Shown: in pieces, positions 7,061 through 13,508 of the stretch | Position numbering within the stretch: the stretch's first letter is position 1 | How the letters are laid out: every line of letters begins with the position of its first letter | Source: an uncultured Roseateles sp. | GTDB taxonomy: Bacteria > Pseudomonadota > Gammaproteobacteria > Burkholderiales > Burkholderiaceae | DNA: 15,342 bases | Reading direction: 5' to 3' | NCBI GenBank assembly: GCA_946480605.1 | Contig: CAMLKW010000099.1 | Coordinates: 1 to 15,342, forward strand | Translations under genes and position numbers: made by a program | The notes under the pieces: model-generated | What the model was told of the DNA's origin: nothing | The model's input: only the letters and a program-made list of their open reading frames with translations | The model's database searches: none

Positions 7061-7691
7061 GCAGCAGTTCGGTCGCCGACTCGCCCCACTGCGCCTCGGT
7101 CAGCGCCAGCCCGCCCAGCCTCTCCACCAGCGCCGCCGCCTGCGCCGGCGCGGTAGACGGCAGCATCAGCAGCAAACGGCCGTCGTCCAGCCGCGCGCAA
7201 CCGTCCTCGCCACGGATGCGTGTCAGCAAGGCCTGCGGGTCGGCGCCGGGCGGAGTCGTCGCGACGCACAGCGGCCAGGCGCGCGAGTCGCTCAGCAAAG
7301 ACTGCAGCAGCTCCACCCCGGCCTGCGGCCCCAGCAGCTGGCCGGCCGGCGCCCGCGTGCCGTGCAGCCCGCTGATATCCACGCCTGTGCAGCTGCAGCC
7401 GCCATCGGCCGTCGGCAACTCCACCCACCAGTAGCGCCGGCCATCGCGCCAGGATTGCTCATAGCCGGCACGCAGGGCGCCACGCCGCTCGCCGGGCGCA
7501 TCCACCGGCCCCACGCCGGCGGCACCCGCCGCCTCGGCCATCTCGGCCCGCGTGGGCGCGTCCTGCGGCGCCAGGGCCCAGGCCGCACGAAACGCCGCAT
7601 TGGCCAGCCGCAGCCGTCCGTCGGCGTCGAACAAGGCCAGCAGCACCGGCCCGTCGGCCAGCGATTGCCACCAGAGATCGCTAGGGTTCAC
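7050..7691 (-). CDS. Small PAS-like protein with a degenerate GGDEF-like C-terminus
   Basis: This protein has 213 residues from a GTG start. Residues ~12-45 (DGPVLLALFDADGRLRLANA followed by AFRAAWAL) read like the opening strands and helix of a PAS domain. Residues ~80-105 (WRDGRRYWWVEL...CTGVDIS) fit the later PAS strands. The C-terminal part, around 155-195, has the cadence of a diguanylate cyclase (ARL...LLLMLP.T...A..LVERL), but the GGDEF signature is replaced by DDGRL and much of the domain is missing, so cyclase activity is not expected. There is no membrane segment or signal peptide. The start lies 14 bases after the stop of the DUF2807 gene on the same strand, suggesting co-transcription. 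The PAS call is moderate and the GGDEF relation is an inference from the motif pattern. Confidence 0.7.
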   Translation of the reverse strand: MNPSDLWWQSLADGPVLLALFDADGRLRLANAAFRAAWALAPQDAPTRAEMAEAAGAAGVGPVDAPGERRGALRAGYEQSWRDGRRYWWVELPTADGGCSCTGVDISGLHGTRAPAGQLLGPQAGVELLQSLLSDSRAWPLCVATTPPGADPQALLTRIRGEDGCARLDDGRLLLMLPSTAPAQAAALVERLGGLALTEAQWGESATELLLRA

Positions 7692-7705
7692 CCAGCGATT
7701 GGAAC

Positions 7706-8503
7706 TCAGCGGCGCAAGATCTCGCCCGAGCCGCTGACGCTTTGGCGCAACTGCGGCCGGCCCGCGTAGCTCAGGTCACCGGAACCGCTCAGACGCACGT
7801 CCAGCTGCTCGGTGACGCCCAGCGACACATCACCCGAGCCGCTCAGCACCGCCTTGGCCGCCCGGCCCGACAACGCCCGCGCGTCCACGTCGCCGGAACC
7901 GCTGACGTTCCAGTTCTGCTGATCCGCGCGGCCGGCCAGCCGCACGTCGCCCGAGCCGCTGATGTTGACGTTCAGGTCCTTCAGCTCGACCAGACCGAAA
8001 TGCACGTCGCCGGAGCCCATCACGTGAACCTGCAGCGCATCGCCCTTGAACTGCTCCACGGTCAGGTCGCCCGAGCCGTTCACCAGCACGCCCTGCAACG
8101 CGCGCGCGTCCACCCGCACCAGCGGCGTCGAGCGCGTGCTGAAGCCGGCGTCGCGCTTCAGGCGCAGCACCAGGCTGTCGCCCTCCACCACCGTCTCGAT
8201 CAGCGGCTCGACGTTGTCGTCGGCCAGCACGACGGCCTGGTCGCTGTCGGCCTGGACCAGCCGGACGTCGAAGGGGCCCTCCATGCGCAGCTTGCTGAAC
8301 GCCGGCAGCGCCCGGGTCTTCTCGACCCGCACGCCCGAACCCTTGATGCGGTGCCTGCCGCTGCCGTACTCGCTGGGGCCGCTGAGGCTGGCCGACCAGC
8401 CGTCGGCCTCCTTCTTGACGCGCAGCCGCCAGTCCACGTCGGCGGCCAGCGCGGTGCCGACGGCGAAACAGGTGGCCAGGATCAGCAGGGCGAGACGCTT
8501 CAT
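7706..8503 (-). CDS. Secreted head-GIN (DUF2807) beta-helix protein with SGSGD repeats
   Basis: This 265-residue exported protein has a Sec signal peptide [20 protein letters not shown] with likely cleavage after ALA at residue 20. After a region containing [20 protein letters not shown], typical of the start of DUF2807, the protein has seven evenly spaced GSGD/GSGE turns at residues 143, 163, 183, 202, 222, 240 and 258. These would form successive rungs of a right-handed beta-helix. Members are found in the envelope of many bacteria; no biochemical role is established that I can cite. The ATG is fixed by GGAG (8511-8514) seven bases upstream and by the signal peptide. It probably forms an operon with the PAS protein downstream and is divergent from the zinc peptidase gene. 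Confidence 0.9.
   Translation of the reverse strand: MKRLALLILATCFAVGTALAADVDWRLRVKKEADGWSASLSGPSEYGSGRHRIKGSGVRVEKTRALPAFSKLRMEGPFDVRLVQADSDQAVVLADDNVEPLIETVVEGDSLVLRLKRDAGFSTRSTPLVRVDARALQGVLVNGSGDLTVEQFKGDALQVHVMGSGDVHFGLVELKDLNVNISGSGDVRLAGRADQQNWNVSGSGDVDARALSGRAAKAVLSGSGDVSLGVTEQLDVRLSGSGDLSYAGRPQLRQSVSGSGEILRR
7721..8077 (-). repeat. Seven-copy in-frame SGSGD-encoding repeat
   Basis: Seven imperfect repeats of 18-20 codons within the DUF2807 gene each encode GSGD (the last GSGE) followed by an alternating hydrophobic strand. The DNA copies have diverged between turns, so this is old protein-level repetition rather than recent tandem duplication. Confidence 0.85.
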
Positions 8504-8630
8504 GAGGGAACTCCGGTGCGGCGATGGCTGGCCAGTGTGGCGAGCCCCGCAGCGCCCGGCGCGCGGGACGCGACGGAATGCAGCCCGGTGGGCATCGGCC
8601 GTAGGATGGCCCGACCAGCAGGAGACCACC

Positions 8631-9503
8631 ATGAAATGGGAAGGCCAGCGCGAGAGCGAGAACGTCGAGGATGTCCGCGGCAGCAGCGGCGGCGGCCGGG
8701 GCCTGCCCATCGGCGGGCGCGGCCTGGGGCTGGGCGGCATCGTGGTGGCGCTGCTGGCCTCCTGGGTGCTGGGCGTCAACCCGCTGACGGTGCTGGGGCT
8801 GCTGGATGGCGGTGGCGGGGCGGCCCTGCCGCAGCAGGCGCCCGCATCGCCGCGCCCGCAGGACGCAGCGGGCCGCTTCGTCAGCGTAGTGCTGGCGGAC
8901 ACCGAAGACGTCTGGGGCACCTATTTCCAGCGCAGCGGGCAGCAGTACCCGGCCCCGCAGCTGGTCATCTTCCGCGGCCAGTACCCCACCGCCTGCGGCC
9001 GTGGCGAAGCGGCCATGGGCCCTTTCTACTGCCCGGCAGACCGCAAGGTCTACATCGACCTGAGCTTCTACGACACCTTGCGCCAGCGCCTGGGTGCGCC
9101 GGGCGACTTCGCGCAAGCCTACGTCATCGCCCACGAGGTGGGCCACCACCTGCAGAACCTGATGGGCACGACCGAGAAGCTGGCGCGCGCCCGCGGCCGC
9201 GCCTCCGAGCGCGAATACAACGCGCTGAGCGTCAAGCTGGAATTGCAGGCCGACTGCTTTGCGGGTGTCTGGGCCCATCTGTCCCAGCGCGGCAAGGGCT
9301 GGCTGGAACAGGGCGACATTGAGGAGGCCCTGAATGCCGCCGCCCAAATCGGCGACGACACGCTGCAGAAACGCTCACGGGGCGCCGTGGTGCCCGAGAG
9401 CTTCACCCATGGCAGCAGCGCGCAACGGGTACGGTGGTTCAAGCGGGGGGTGGAAACAGGTGAGCTGAAGGCGTGTGACACCTTTTCGTCAGCCGCCGTT
9501 TGA
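8631..9503 (+). CDS. ypfJ: Membrane-anchored neutral zinc metallopeptidase (YpfJ family)
   Basis: This 290-residue protein of the YpfJ/Zn_peptidase (PF04228) family starts [17 protein letters not shown], the usual family N-terminus. A Gly-rich stretch and one membrane helix (about residues 34-56) follow. The remainder faces the periplasm. The metalloprotease motif HEVGH is at 168-172 in [14 protein letters not shown], with the third-ligand helix [13 protein letters not shown] (Glu204 or Asp208) about 35 residues later. Other family markers are [28 protein letters not shown] and GDDTLQKR near the C-terminus, and the last part carries the expected [12 protein letters not shown]. The ATG is preceded by GGAGA (8621-8625) five bases upstream. 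Its substrate is unknown. Function in the system downstream is possible only by position: the gene ends 88 bases before the Cys-rich protein gene. Confidence 0.93.
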   Translation: MKWEGQRESENVEDVRGSSGGGRGLPIGGRGLGLGGIVVALLASWVLGVNPLTVLGLLDGGGGAALPQQAPASPRPQDAAGRFVSVVLADTEDVWGTYFQRSGQQYPAPQLVIFRGQYPTACGRGEAAMGPFYCPADRKVYIDLSFYDTLRQRLGAPGDFAQAYVIAHEVGHHLQNLMGTTEKLARARGRASEREYNALSVKLELQADCFAGVWAHLSQRGKGWLEQGDIEEALNAAAQIGDDTLQKRSRGAVVPESFTHGSSAQRVRWFKRGVETGELKACDTFSSAAV

Positions 9504-9575
9504 ATCCACCCAGTCGCGGGGGCGCAGATGGTCGGCGCCGGCTTTGTGTGGAACACTCCCGCGCAGAACCGCCTT

Positions 9576-9583
9576 GAAGAAGG
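9576..9583 (+). promoter_or_regulatory. Strong Shine-Dalgarno for the Cys-rich exported protein
   Basis: The purine-rich GAAGAAGG followed by A lies eight bases before the ATG at 9592. It decides this start over in-frame upstream codons and suggests efficient translation of this gene, in contrast to the weak or absent site in front of the following operon. Confidence 0.65.
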
Positions 9584-9591
9584 ATACCGCC

Positions 9592-10308
9592 ATGAGCGAC
9601 CACCCGACCACTTCCACGCCCGACACGCCGGCCGTGTCCGCAGGCGCGCTCGCCTCCGCGCGCCGCCGCCGTTTCATCAAGGGTGGAGCGGGGCTCATTC
9701 CGGTGGCCCTGACGTTGAACAGCCGGCCGGTGCTGGCCACGACCAACAGCAATGGGCAGTGCTTCTCCGCGTCGGCCTGGGGTTCGCTCCAAGGGCTGTC
9801 GGTGAACAACAGCCAATACACGCGCCTAGTTAATGGCGGTCGATCGACGACCGTGAGTTGTTATTCCAAATCCGTTTGGTGCAAGACGGAGATTAAAAGA
9901 GTCAACTACAAAGATGTCACTTACGTCACCTGCGACGGATGGACGACCAACAAGATCAGCTGTGCAGACAAGAAGCTGGACACGATTAAGAACTACACCG
10001 TCGGCCAGGTATGTGGCAACCCGAACGGCACGGCCGGCATCGGTGGATCCGTCAAGTGCTGGGATGTGGTGAAAAGCGACACCCCCTACAGCCCGGAACA
10101 GCAGGCCGTCATCGTAGCTTGGCTGAATTGCCAGATCACGACCATCACCAATACCGAAACCTGCGTGCTTGACACGTATCTGAAGAACCAGCTCACGAGC
10201 CTGGGCAACTGCGTTCCCAATGGCGGCACGGGGCCTGATGGCAAGACGTGGACCAAGACTGCTGTTTTCAATTACCTGCAGAACTGCAAGATTGGCAACA
10301 TCAACTGA
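9592..10308 (+). CDS. Tat-signal, cysteine-rich exported protein; candidate client of the downstream PqqD/kinase system
   Basis: I do not recognise a named family for this 238-residue protein. A hydrophilic N-terminus leads to a twin-arginine-type signal, RRRRFIKGG (24-32), a hydrophobic run and SRPVLA, with likely cleavage near residue 49. The mature part (~190 residues) has 11 cysteines (57, 90, 97, 114, 124, 141, 156, 180, 191, 207, 232), many Asn, Thr and Ser, and scattered tryptophans, ending in CKIGNIN. No lipobox, membrane anchor or enzyme motif is seen. GC falls from the genome-typical level in the leader to about 48% (57 of 120 bases counted at 9841-9960) in the mature part. It is followed by a terminator and then by PqqD-like, HprK-like and nucleotidyltransferase genes. 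That makes it the natural candidate for the protein they modify, but this is an inference from position and exported nature only. Confidence 0.85.
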   Translation: MSDHPTTSTPDTPAVSAGALASARRRRFIKGGAGLIPVALTLNSRPVLATTNSNGQCFSASAWGSLQGLSVNNSQYTRLVNGGRSTTVSCYSKSVWCKTEIKRVNYKDVTYVTCDGWTTNKISCADKKLDTIKNYTVGQVCGNPNGTAGIGGSVKCWDVVKSDTPYSPEQQAVIVAWLNCQITTITNTETCVLDTYLKNQLTSLGNCVPNGGTGPDGKTWTKTAVFNYLQNCKIGNIN

Positions 10309-10335
10309 CCCTCTCATACGTCAGCCCGCTCGAAC

Positions 10336-10363
10336 ACCCGCCGCTTCGGGCGGGTTTCTTTTT
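10336..10363 (+). terminator. Intrinsic terminator between the Cys-rich protein gene and the pqqD-like operon
   Basis: The stem ACCCGCC (10336-10342) pairs with GGCGGGT (10349-10355) around a 6-base loop and runs straight into TTTCTTTTT (10355-10363). This is the best Rho-independent terminator in the window. It lies 28 bases after the stop of the Cys-rich protein gene and 19 bases before the next start. Confidence 0.88.
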
Positions 10364-10381
10364 GTCAGCACTTGAGTCCCG

Positions 10382-10681
10382 ATGCCCGAAATCCTGTGGA
10401 TGGTCGGCCGCCCGGCTGATATTTCTTGGCGTGATTGGGACGACGCGCTGAGCGCGGTCTATGACGATGGCTCTGGCGATACGCACGTATTGGATGCGCT
10501 GGCGGTGGAATTGCTGGAATTGTTGCTGCGACAGTCGCTGTCCATCCGGCAATTGATCGAAATACTTGCCGACGCCCTCCCCGACGATATGAACGCAGAG
10601 GTCGCTCATACCTTTCTGGAGCGTCAGTTGCAATCGCTGCGGGAACTGGGCTTGGTCGAACAGGTCGCCGTGCCCGCATGA
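10382..10681 (+). CDS. HPr-rel-A system PqqD-family peptide-binding protein
   Basis: This 99-residue protein is predicted to be a small winged-helix RiPP-recognition-element-like domain. PqqD-family proteins bind leader segments of peptide or protein clients and hand them to modifying enzymes in the cytoplasm. The visible pattern is the N-terminal strand region ISWRDWDDALSAVYDDGSGD, then THVLDALAVELLELLLRQ, then helices SIRQLIEILADAL and FLERQLQSLRELGLV. This matches PqqD-like proteins that accompany HprK-related kinase A. The ATG at 10382 lies 73 bases after the Cys-rich gene; the Shine-Dalgarno is weak. Its last codon overlaps the kinase start in an ATGA (10678-10681). GC is lower than in the kinase gene. 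Assignment rests on length, pattern and the neighbouring kinase. Confidence 0.85.
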   Translation: MPEILWMVGRPADISWRDWDDALSAVYDDGSGDTHVLDALAVELLELLLRQSLSIRQLIEILADALPDDMNAEVAHTFLERQLQSLRELGLVEQVAVPA

Positions 10682-11583
10682 AAGTCCGTGAGTTGTCGCC
10701 GCGCGACGTGCGCCGCAGGCTGGCGCGGGGCGAGCTGGTGCTGTGCGCTCCGCCCTTCGTCTTCCGCCTGCGCTCCGACGTGGACCGCGTGGCCGAGGAC
10801 CTGCAGCGGCTGTATGCGGATTTCGAATTAGGCACGCCGGAGGATTTCGCGGATTTCCACCTGGAAGTGCTGCGCGAGCACGGGCTGCAGCGCTGGTACA
10901 AGCCCATGGCTCGTTTCTTCGCCGACGGTGAGCCAGCGTTCAGCGCGCTGCCGGCGGAGCAGGGCTTCCACATGGTCGAGTGGGGGCTGAACTGGGCCGT
11001 CAGCACGATGGCGCATCCCTATCTGTCCTACCACGCGGCGGCGCTGGAGCGGGACGGTCGGGCACTGGTGATGCCGGCGCCACCCGGCTCGGGCAAGAGC
11101 ACGCTGAGCGCCGCGCTGGCGCATCGCGGTTGGAGGCTCATGTCGGACGAGATCACGCTGTATGACATCGACAGCCGGCAGGTGCGAGGCATGGGCCGGC
11201 CGGTGAACCTGAAGAACGTCTCCATCGACCTGATCCGCAGCTTTGCGCCACAGGCCGAACTGACGCGACCGGTGCCGGACACGACCAAGGGCACGCTCGC
11301 GCTGATGAAAGCGCCCGGCGACAGCGTGGTGCGCGTGCTGGAACCGGCGCTGCCGGCGTGGATCGTCGTGCCGCGCTACACGCCCGGCGCCGCACCGGCG
11401 CTGAGCCCGCTGCCCAGGGCGAGCATGCTGCTGCTACTGGCGGAGCAGGCATTCAACTACGACATCCACGGCCGCCAAGGCTTCGAGGCCACGGCCGATC
11501 TGGTCGAGAGCTGCGAATGCCTGGAGTTCACCTACTCGGCGCTGGACGACGCCGTCGAGTGCATCGCCGAGCTGACCCGATGA
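10678..11583 (+). CDS. HprK-related kinase A
   Basis: This 301-residue P-loop kinase is related to HPr kinase/phosphorylase and is found in 'HPr-rel-A' cassettes rather than in sugar transport control. The N-terminal ~110 residues are specific to this subfamily. The kinase core begins at YLSYHAAALERDGRALVMPA with His119 at the position of the conserved histidine ahead of the P-loop in HPr kinases. Walker A is APPGSGKST (134-142), and MSDEITLYD (155-163) gives the acidic Walker B-like residues. No HPr or PTS gene is nearby, so the phosphate acceptor is unlikely to be HPr; in lasso peptide clusters homologous kinases phosphorylate the peptide itself. Start and stop overlap the neighbouring genes by ATGA at both ends, so production is coupled to the PqqD-like protein and the nucleotidyltransferase. 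Confidence 0.92.
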   Translation: MKVRELSPRDVRRRLARGELVLCAPPFVFRLRSDVDRVAEDLQRLYADFELGTPEDFADFHLEVLREHGLQRWYKPMARFFADGEPAFSALPAEQGFHMVEWGLNWAVSTMAHPYLSYHAAALERDGRALVMPAPPGSGKSTLSAALAHRGWRLMSDEITLYDIDSRQVRGMGRPVNLKNVSIDLIRSFAPQAELTRPVPDTTKGTLALMKAPGDSVVRVLEPALPAWIVVPRYTPGAAPALSPLPRASMLLLLAEQAFNYDIHGRQGFEATADLVESCECLEFTYSALDDAVECIAELTR

Positions 11584-12662
11584 GCCCGCTGCTGCTGCGA
11601 ACCCTGCGCGACCCGGCCTCGGCGCTGGCGCTGCGCCCGCTGGACTGGGACCTGCTGCTGCGCCAGGCGCGACGCGGCCTGCTGCTGGCCAAGCTGGCCG
11701 TGCTGCTGAAGCCGATGCTGGACCAGGTGCCAGCCGGCCCCCGCCATCACCTGAAGGCCGCGCTGCTGACGGCCGCGCGGCAGGCCAAGCTGACGCATTG
11801 GGAGGTCAGCCGCATCCACGCCGCGCTCGCGCCGCTGAGCGTGGAGCCCATCCTGCTGAAAGGCACGGCCTACTTGATGGCCGGTCTTCCAGCGAGCGAG
11901 GGCCGGGTGTTCGGCGACGTGGACGTCCTCGTACCCAAGGCGCAAATCGGGGAGATCGAGGCGGCCTTGCTCGCGAACGGCTGGCAGTTTCCGGACGATC
12001 TCGACGCTTACGATGAGCGCTACTACCGCGAGTGGATGCACGAGATCCCGCCACTGACGCACAGGGACCGCGGCAGCAGCCTGGACGTCCACCACACTAT
12101 CCTGCCGCCATCGGCGCGCATCCAGGTCGACACGGCGGCACTGTTCGAGGACACGCGCGAACTGCCCGGCCAGCCGGGCGTCCGCGTGCTGGCGCCGGTG
12201 ACGATGGTGCTGCACAGCGCGACCCACCTGTTCCACGAGGGCGAACTCGACAAAGGCCTACGCGACCTGTTCGACCTCGACGCGCTACTGCGGGATTTCG
12301 GGCGCGATCCGGCCTTCTGGGTGGCACTGGTGCCGCGCGCCCGGGCACTGGGCCTGGGCTGGCCGCTGTTCCTTGCACTGCGCTACACGGTGCGCTGGCT
12401 CGGCACACCGGTGCCGGCCGACGTCCTGCAGGCCGCTGCGACCGATGCGCCGGCGTTCCAGGGCTTGCTGGACGCCTGCTACGACCGCGCGCTCATGCCC
12501 AATCACCCGAGTTGCAACCATGCCTTCACCGCCAGCGCCCGCCTCGCGCTGTACGTGCGCTCACACTGGCTGCGCATGCCCACCGGCCTGCTGCTGCAGC
12601 ACCTGGCCCGCAAGGCCTGGATGCGGGCACGGCCTGCGCCGCAAGCGCCGGCACAGGCCTGA
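11580..12662 (+). CDS. NTP_transf_5 family nucleotidyltransferase
   Basis: This 360-residue protein of the nucleotidyltransferase-fold family PF14907 would transfer an NMP or sugar-nucleotide-derived group to an unknown acceptor in the cytoplasm. The core reads EPILLKGTAYLMAGLPASEG (89-108), then GDVDVLV (112-118) with the metal-binding Asp113 and Asp115, and LDVHHTILP (168-176) with the third acidic residue Asp169. These are followed by HSATHLFHEGELDKGLRDLFDLDALL, a characteristic helical block. The true start is the ATG in the ATGA overlap with the kinase stop (11580-11583); longer in-frame versions would lie inside the kinase gene. The same partner set (PqqD-like, HprK-like, nucleotidyltransferase) occurs in some lasso peptide clusters. 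Family assignment is firm; substrate is unknown. Confidence 0.9.
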   Translation: MSPLLLRTLRDPASALALRPLDWDLLLRQARRGLLLAKLAVLLKPMLDQVPAGPRHHLKAALLTAARQAKLTHWEVSRIHAALAPLSVEPILLKGTAYLMAGLPASEGRVFGDVDVLVPKAQIGEIEAALLANGWQFPDDLDAYDERYYREWMHEIPPLTHRDRGSSLDVHHTILPPSARIQVDTAALFEDTRELPGQPGVRVLAPVTMVLHSATHLFHEGELDKGLRDLFDLDALLRDFGRDPAFWVALVPRARALGLGWPLFLALRYTVRWLGTPVPADVLQAAATDAPAFQGLLDACYDRALMPNHPSCNHAFTASARLALYVRSHWLRMPTGLLLQHLARKAWMRARPAPQAPAQA

Positions 12663-12776
12663 ACTTGGGGGCCCACCACGGGTCAACCCAAGCCGCTTTC
12701 CATGATCCGCGAACTCCCGCCTCGCCGACGGGTTCACCGTGGGCAACGCCTGCGCGGGCATGGTTGCGTGCTGTGC

Positions 12777-12795
12777 GGCTCACTGACAGTGAGCC
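12777..12795. promoter_or_regulatory. Perfect 9-1-9 palindrome, operator-like or hairpin
   Basis: GGCTCACTG, one A, then CAGTGAGCC: two perfectly complementary 9-base arms about a single central base at 12786. It lies 115 bases after the nucleotidyltransferase stop. There is no T-run after it, which argues against a simple terminator and is compatible with a dimeric repressor site. No regulator is identified. Confidence 0.45.
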
Positions 12796-12841
12796 AAACG
12801 CATCCGCTGATTCAGGCCGTGCGGCGTGACAACCAACTCAG

Positions 12842-13048
12842 CGGCGAATCCTGCACCTCGCCGCGACCGGATTGCGATTCGAGAAAATCGCTGGCGGGCT
12901 GCTTGCGATACTCGCTGACGGCACTGCCATCGAGGCAGGCGTCAAGGCCGAAGGCCGTGCCCAGGTCAGCAGGATCAGGCTCGCTGCGAACGGCAGCGTC
13001 ACGGCGGAACAAACGCAGCGCTGGAACGAATCGCATGGCAGACCTCAC
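12842..13048 (+). pseudogene. Possible remnant of a beta-propeller (delta-60-repeat-like) gene
   Basis: On the plus strand this frame reads as a sensible protein segment, GLRFEKIAGGLLAILADGT followed by AIEAG and, later, VSRIRLAANGSV, with mostly G or C at third positions. The spacing of LADGTAIEAG and RIRLAANGSV resembles one blade of delta-60-repeat proteins (DGK..VAG ... ARLNADGS). There is no start codon or ribosome site, an in-frame stop precedes it at 12827, and the sense-like composition fades after about 13045. A decayed fragment is the simplest reading; chance cannot be excluded. Confidence 0.25.
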
Positions 13049-13207
13049 TACTGTCTAGGCCGACGACGGTATCGGCTTGAGTGCAGTCAGTGTGCGGGAT
13101 CTGTATGACAAGAGAACCCCCCATCTGTGAGTAAATATTGCCCCTACTGGAAATACCACACGTTCAGGGTGGGTCGACCCGCCTTTAGCCATCGGGTTTG
13201 TTGCCGT

Positions 13208-13242
13208 TTTGCATCAAGGCGTGAGCGTTGCTTGATTGCAAA
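13208..13242. promoter_or_regulatory. Bulged inverted repeat upstream of the small membrane protein gene
   Basis: TTTGCATCAAG (13208-13218) pairs with CTTGATTGCAAA (13231-13242) over 11 base pairs with one unpaired base in the right arm and a 12-base loop. It is 28 bases before one possible start of the small gene and 88 before the preferred one. It could be an operator or a structured leader. Confidence 0.4.
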
Positions 13243-13330
13243 TGAGCACAAACTTCCCCGCGCCTGAGCAATGAAAAGCGTGTGGATGCGCGTAAGCTGC
13301 GCGCTCCCTCATCCCCCCGGGCTTTCCCGT

Positions 13331-13504
13331 ATGAGTTCTGCTGTCTTGAAATGGATCGCCAACGGCGTGATTGGCCTGGTTGTGGCCAGCACGCTGTGGA
13401 TTGCTCAAGCGGTGCAACCGGGTTCCGCGCACCCCACTTCGGTGCTGGTGGCCACGGCCGCAGCGGCACCGGCGGCCAGCGCCTCGGCGCCGGCCGCCCA
13501 CTGA
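13331..13504 (+). CDS. Small single-pass membrane protein, hypothetical
   Basis: This is a 57-residue protein if started at ATG 13331; an in-frame ATG at 13271 would add 20 residues rich in polar and Pro residues and has no better ribosome site. Residues ~8-27 (WIANGVIGLVVASTLWIAQA) form one hydrophobic helix. The short remainder is made almost only of Ala, Ser and Pro (TAAAAPAASASAPAAH), a flexible tail probably in the periplasm. I do not recognise a family. It converges on argP with only four bases between stops. The coherent membrane-helix-plus-linker pattern favours a real gene, but its size leaves doubt. Confidence 0.5.
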   Translation: MSSAVLKWIANGVIGLVVASTLWIAQAVQPGSAHPTSVLVATAAAAPAASASAPAAH

Positions 13505-13508
13505 ACCA

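Larger units (their letters stand above)
12663..13330. other. 668-base stretch without an intact recognised gene
   Basis: Open frames here are short, have unusual compositions and lack ribosome sites. The stretch contains a weak stem after the nucleotidyltransferase (CTTGGG 12664-12669 with CCCAAG 12687-12692), a 19-base palindrome, a possible beta-propeller gene remnant, a short GGGTCGACCC palindrome (13171-13180) followed by GCCTTT, and a bulged 11/12-base inverted repeat. From about 13100 to 13260 the sequence is clearly more AT-rich than the surrounding genes, as expected for a regulatory region. Confidence 0.6.

Noticed and set aside
7742..9322. A 526-codon plus-strand open frame opposite the DUF2807 gene and overlapping the zinc peptidase gene
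   Set aside because: It is low-complexity and overlaps two well-supported genes in the wrong frame or strand.
11358..11579. N-terminal extension of the nucleotidyltransferase by 74 codons
   Set aside because: It lies wholly within the kinase gene in another frame. The ATGA overlap at 11580 gives a natural coupled start.
12702..13058. A 118-codon plus-strand open frame in the gap after the nucleotidyltransferase
   Set aside because: It is rich in Arg, Ser and Pro with no family pattern or ribosome site, and it is out of frame with the more protein-like segment at 12842-13048.
13171..13180. GGGTCGACCC palindrome followed by GCCTTT as a terminator
   Set aside because: The extended stem needs wobble pairs and has only three Ts, and no intact gene ends just upstream. 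It is noted only within the gap description.
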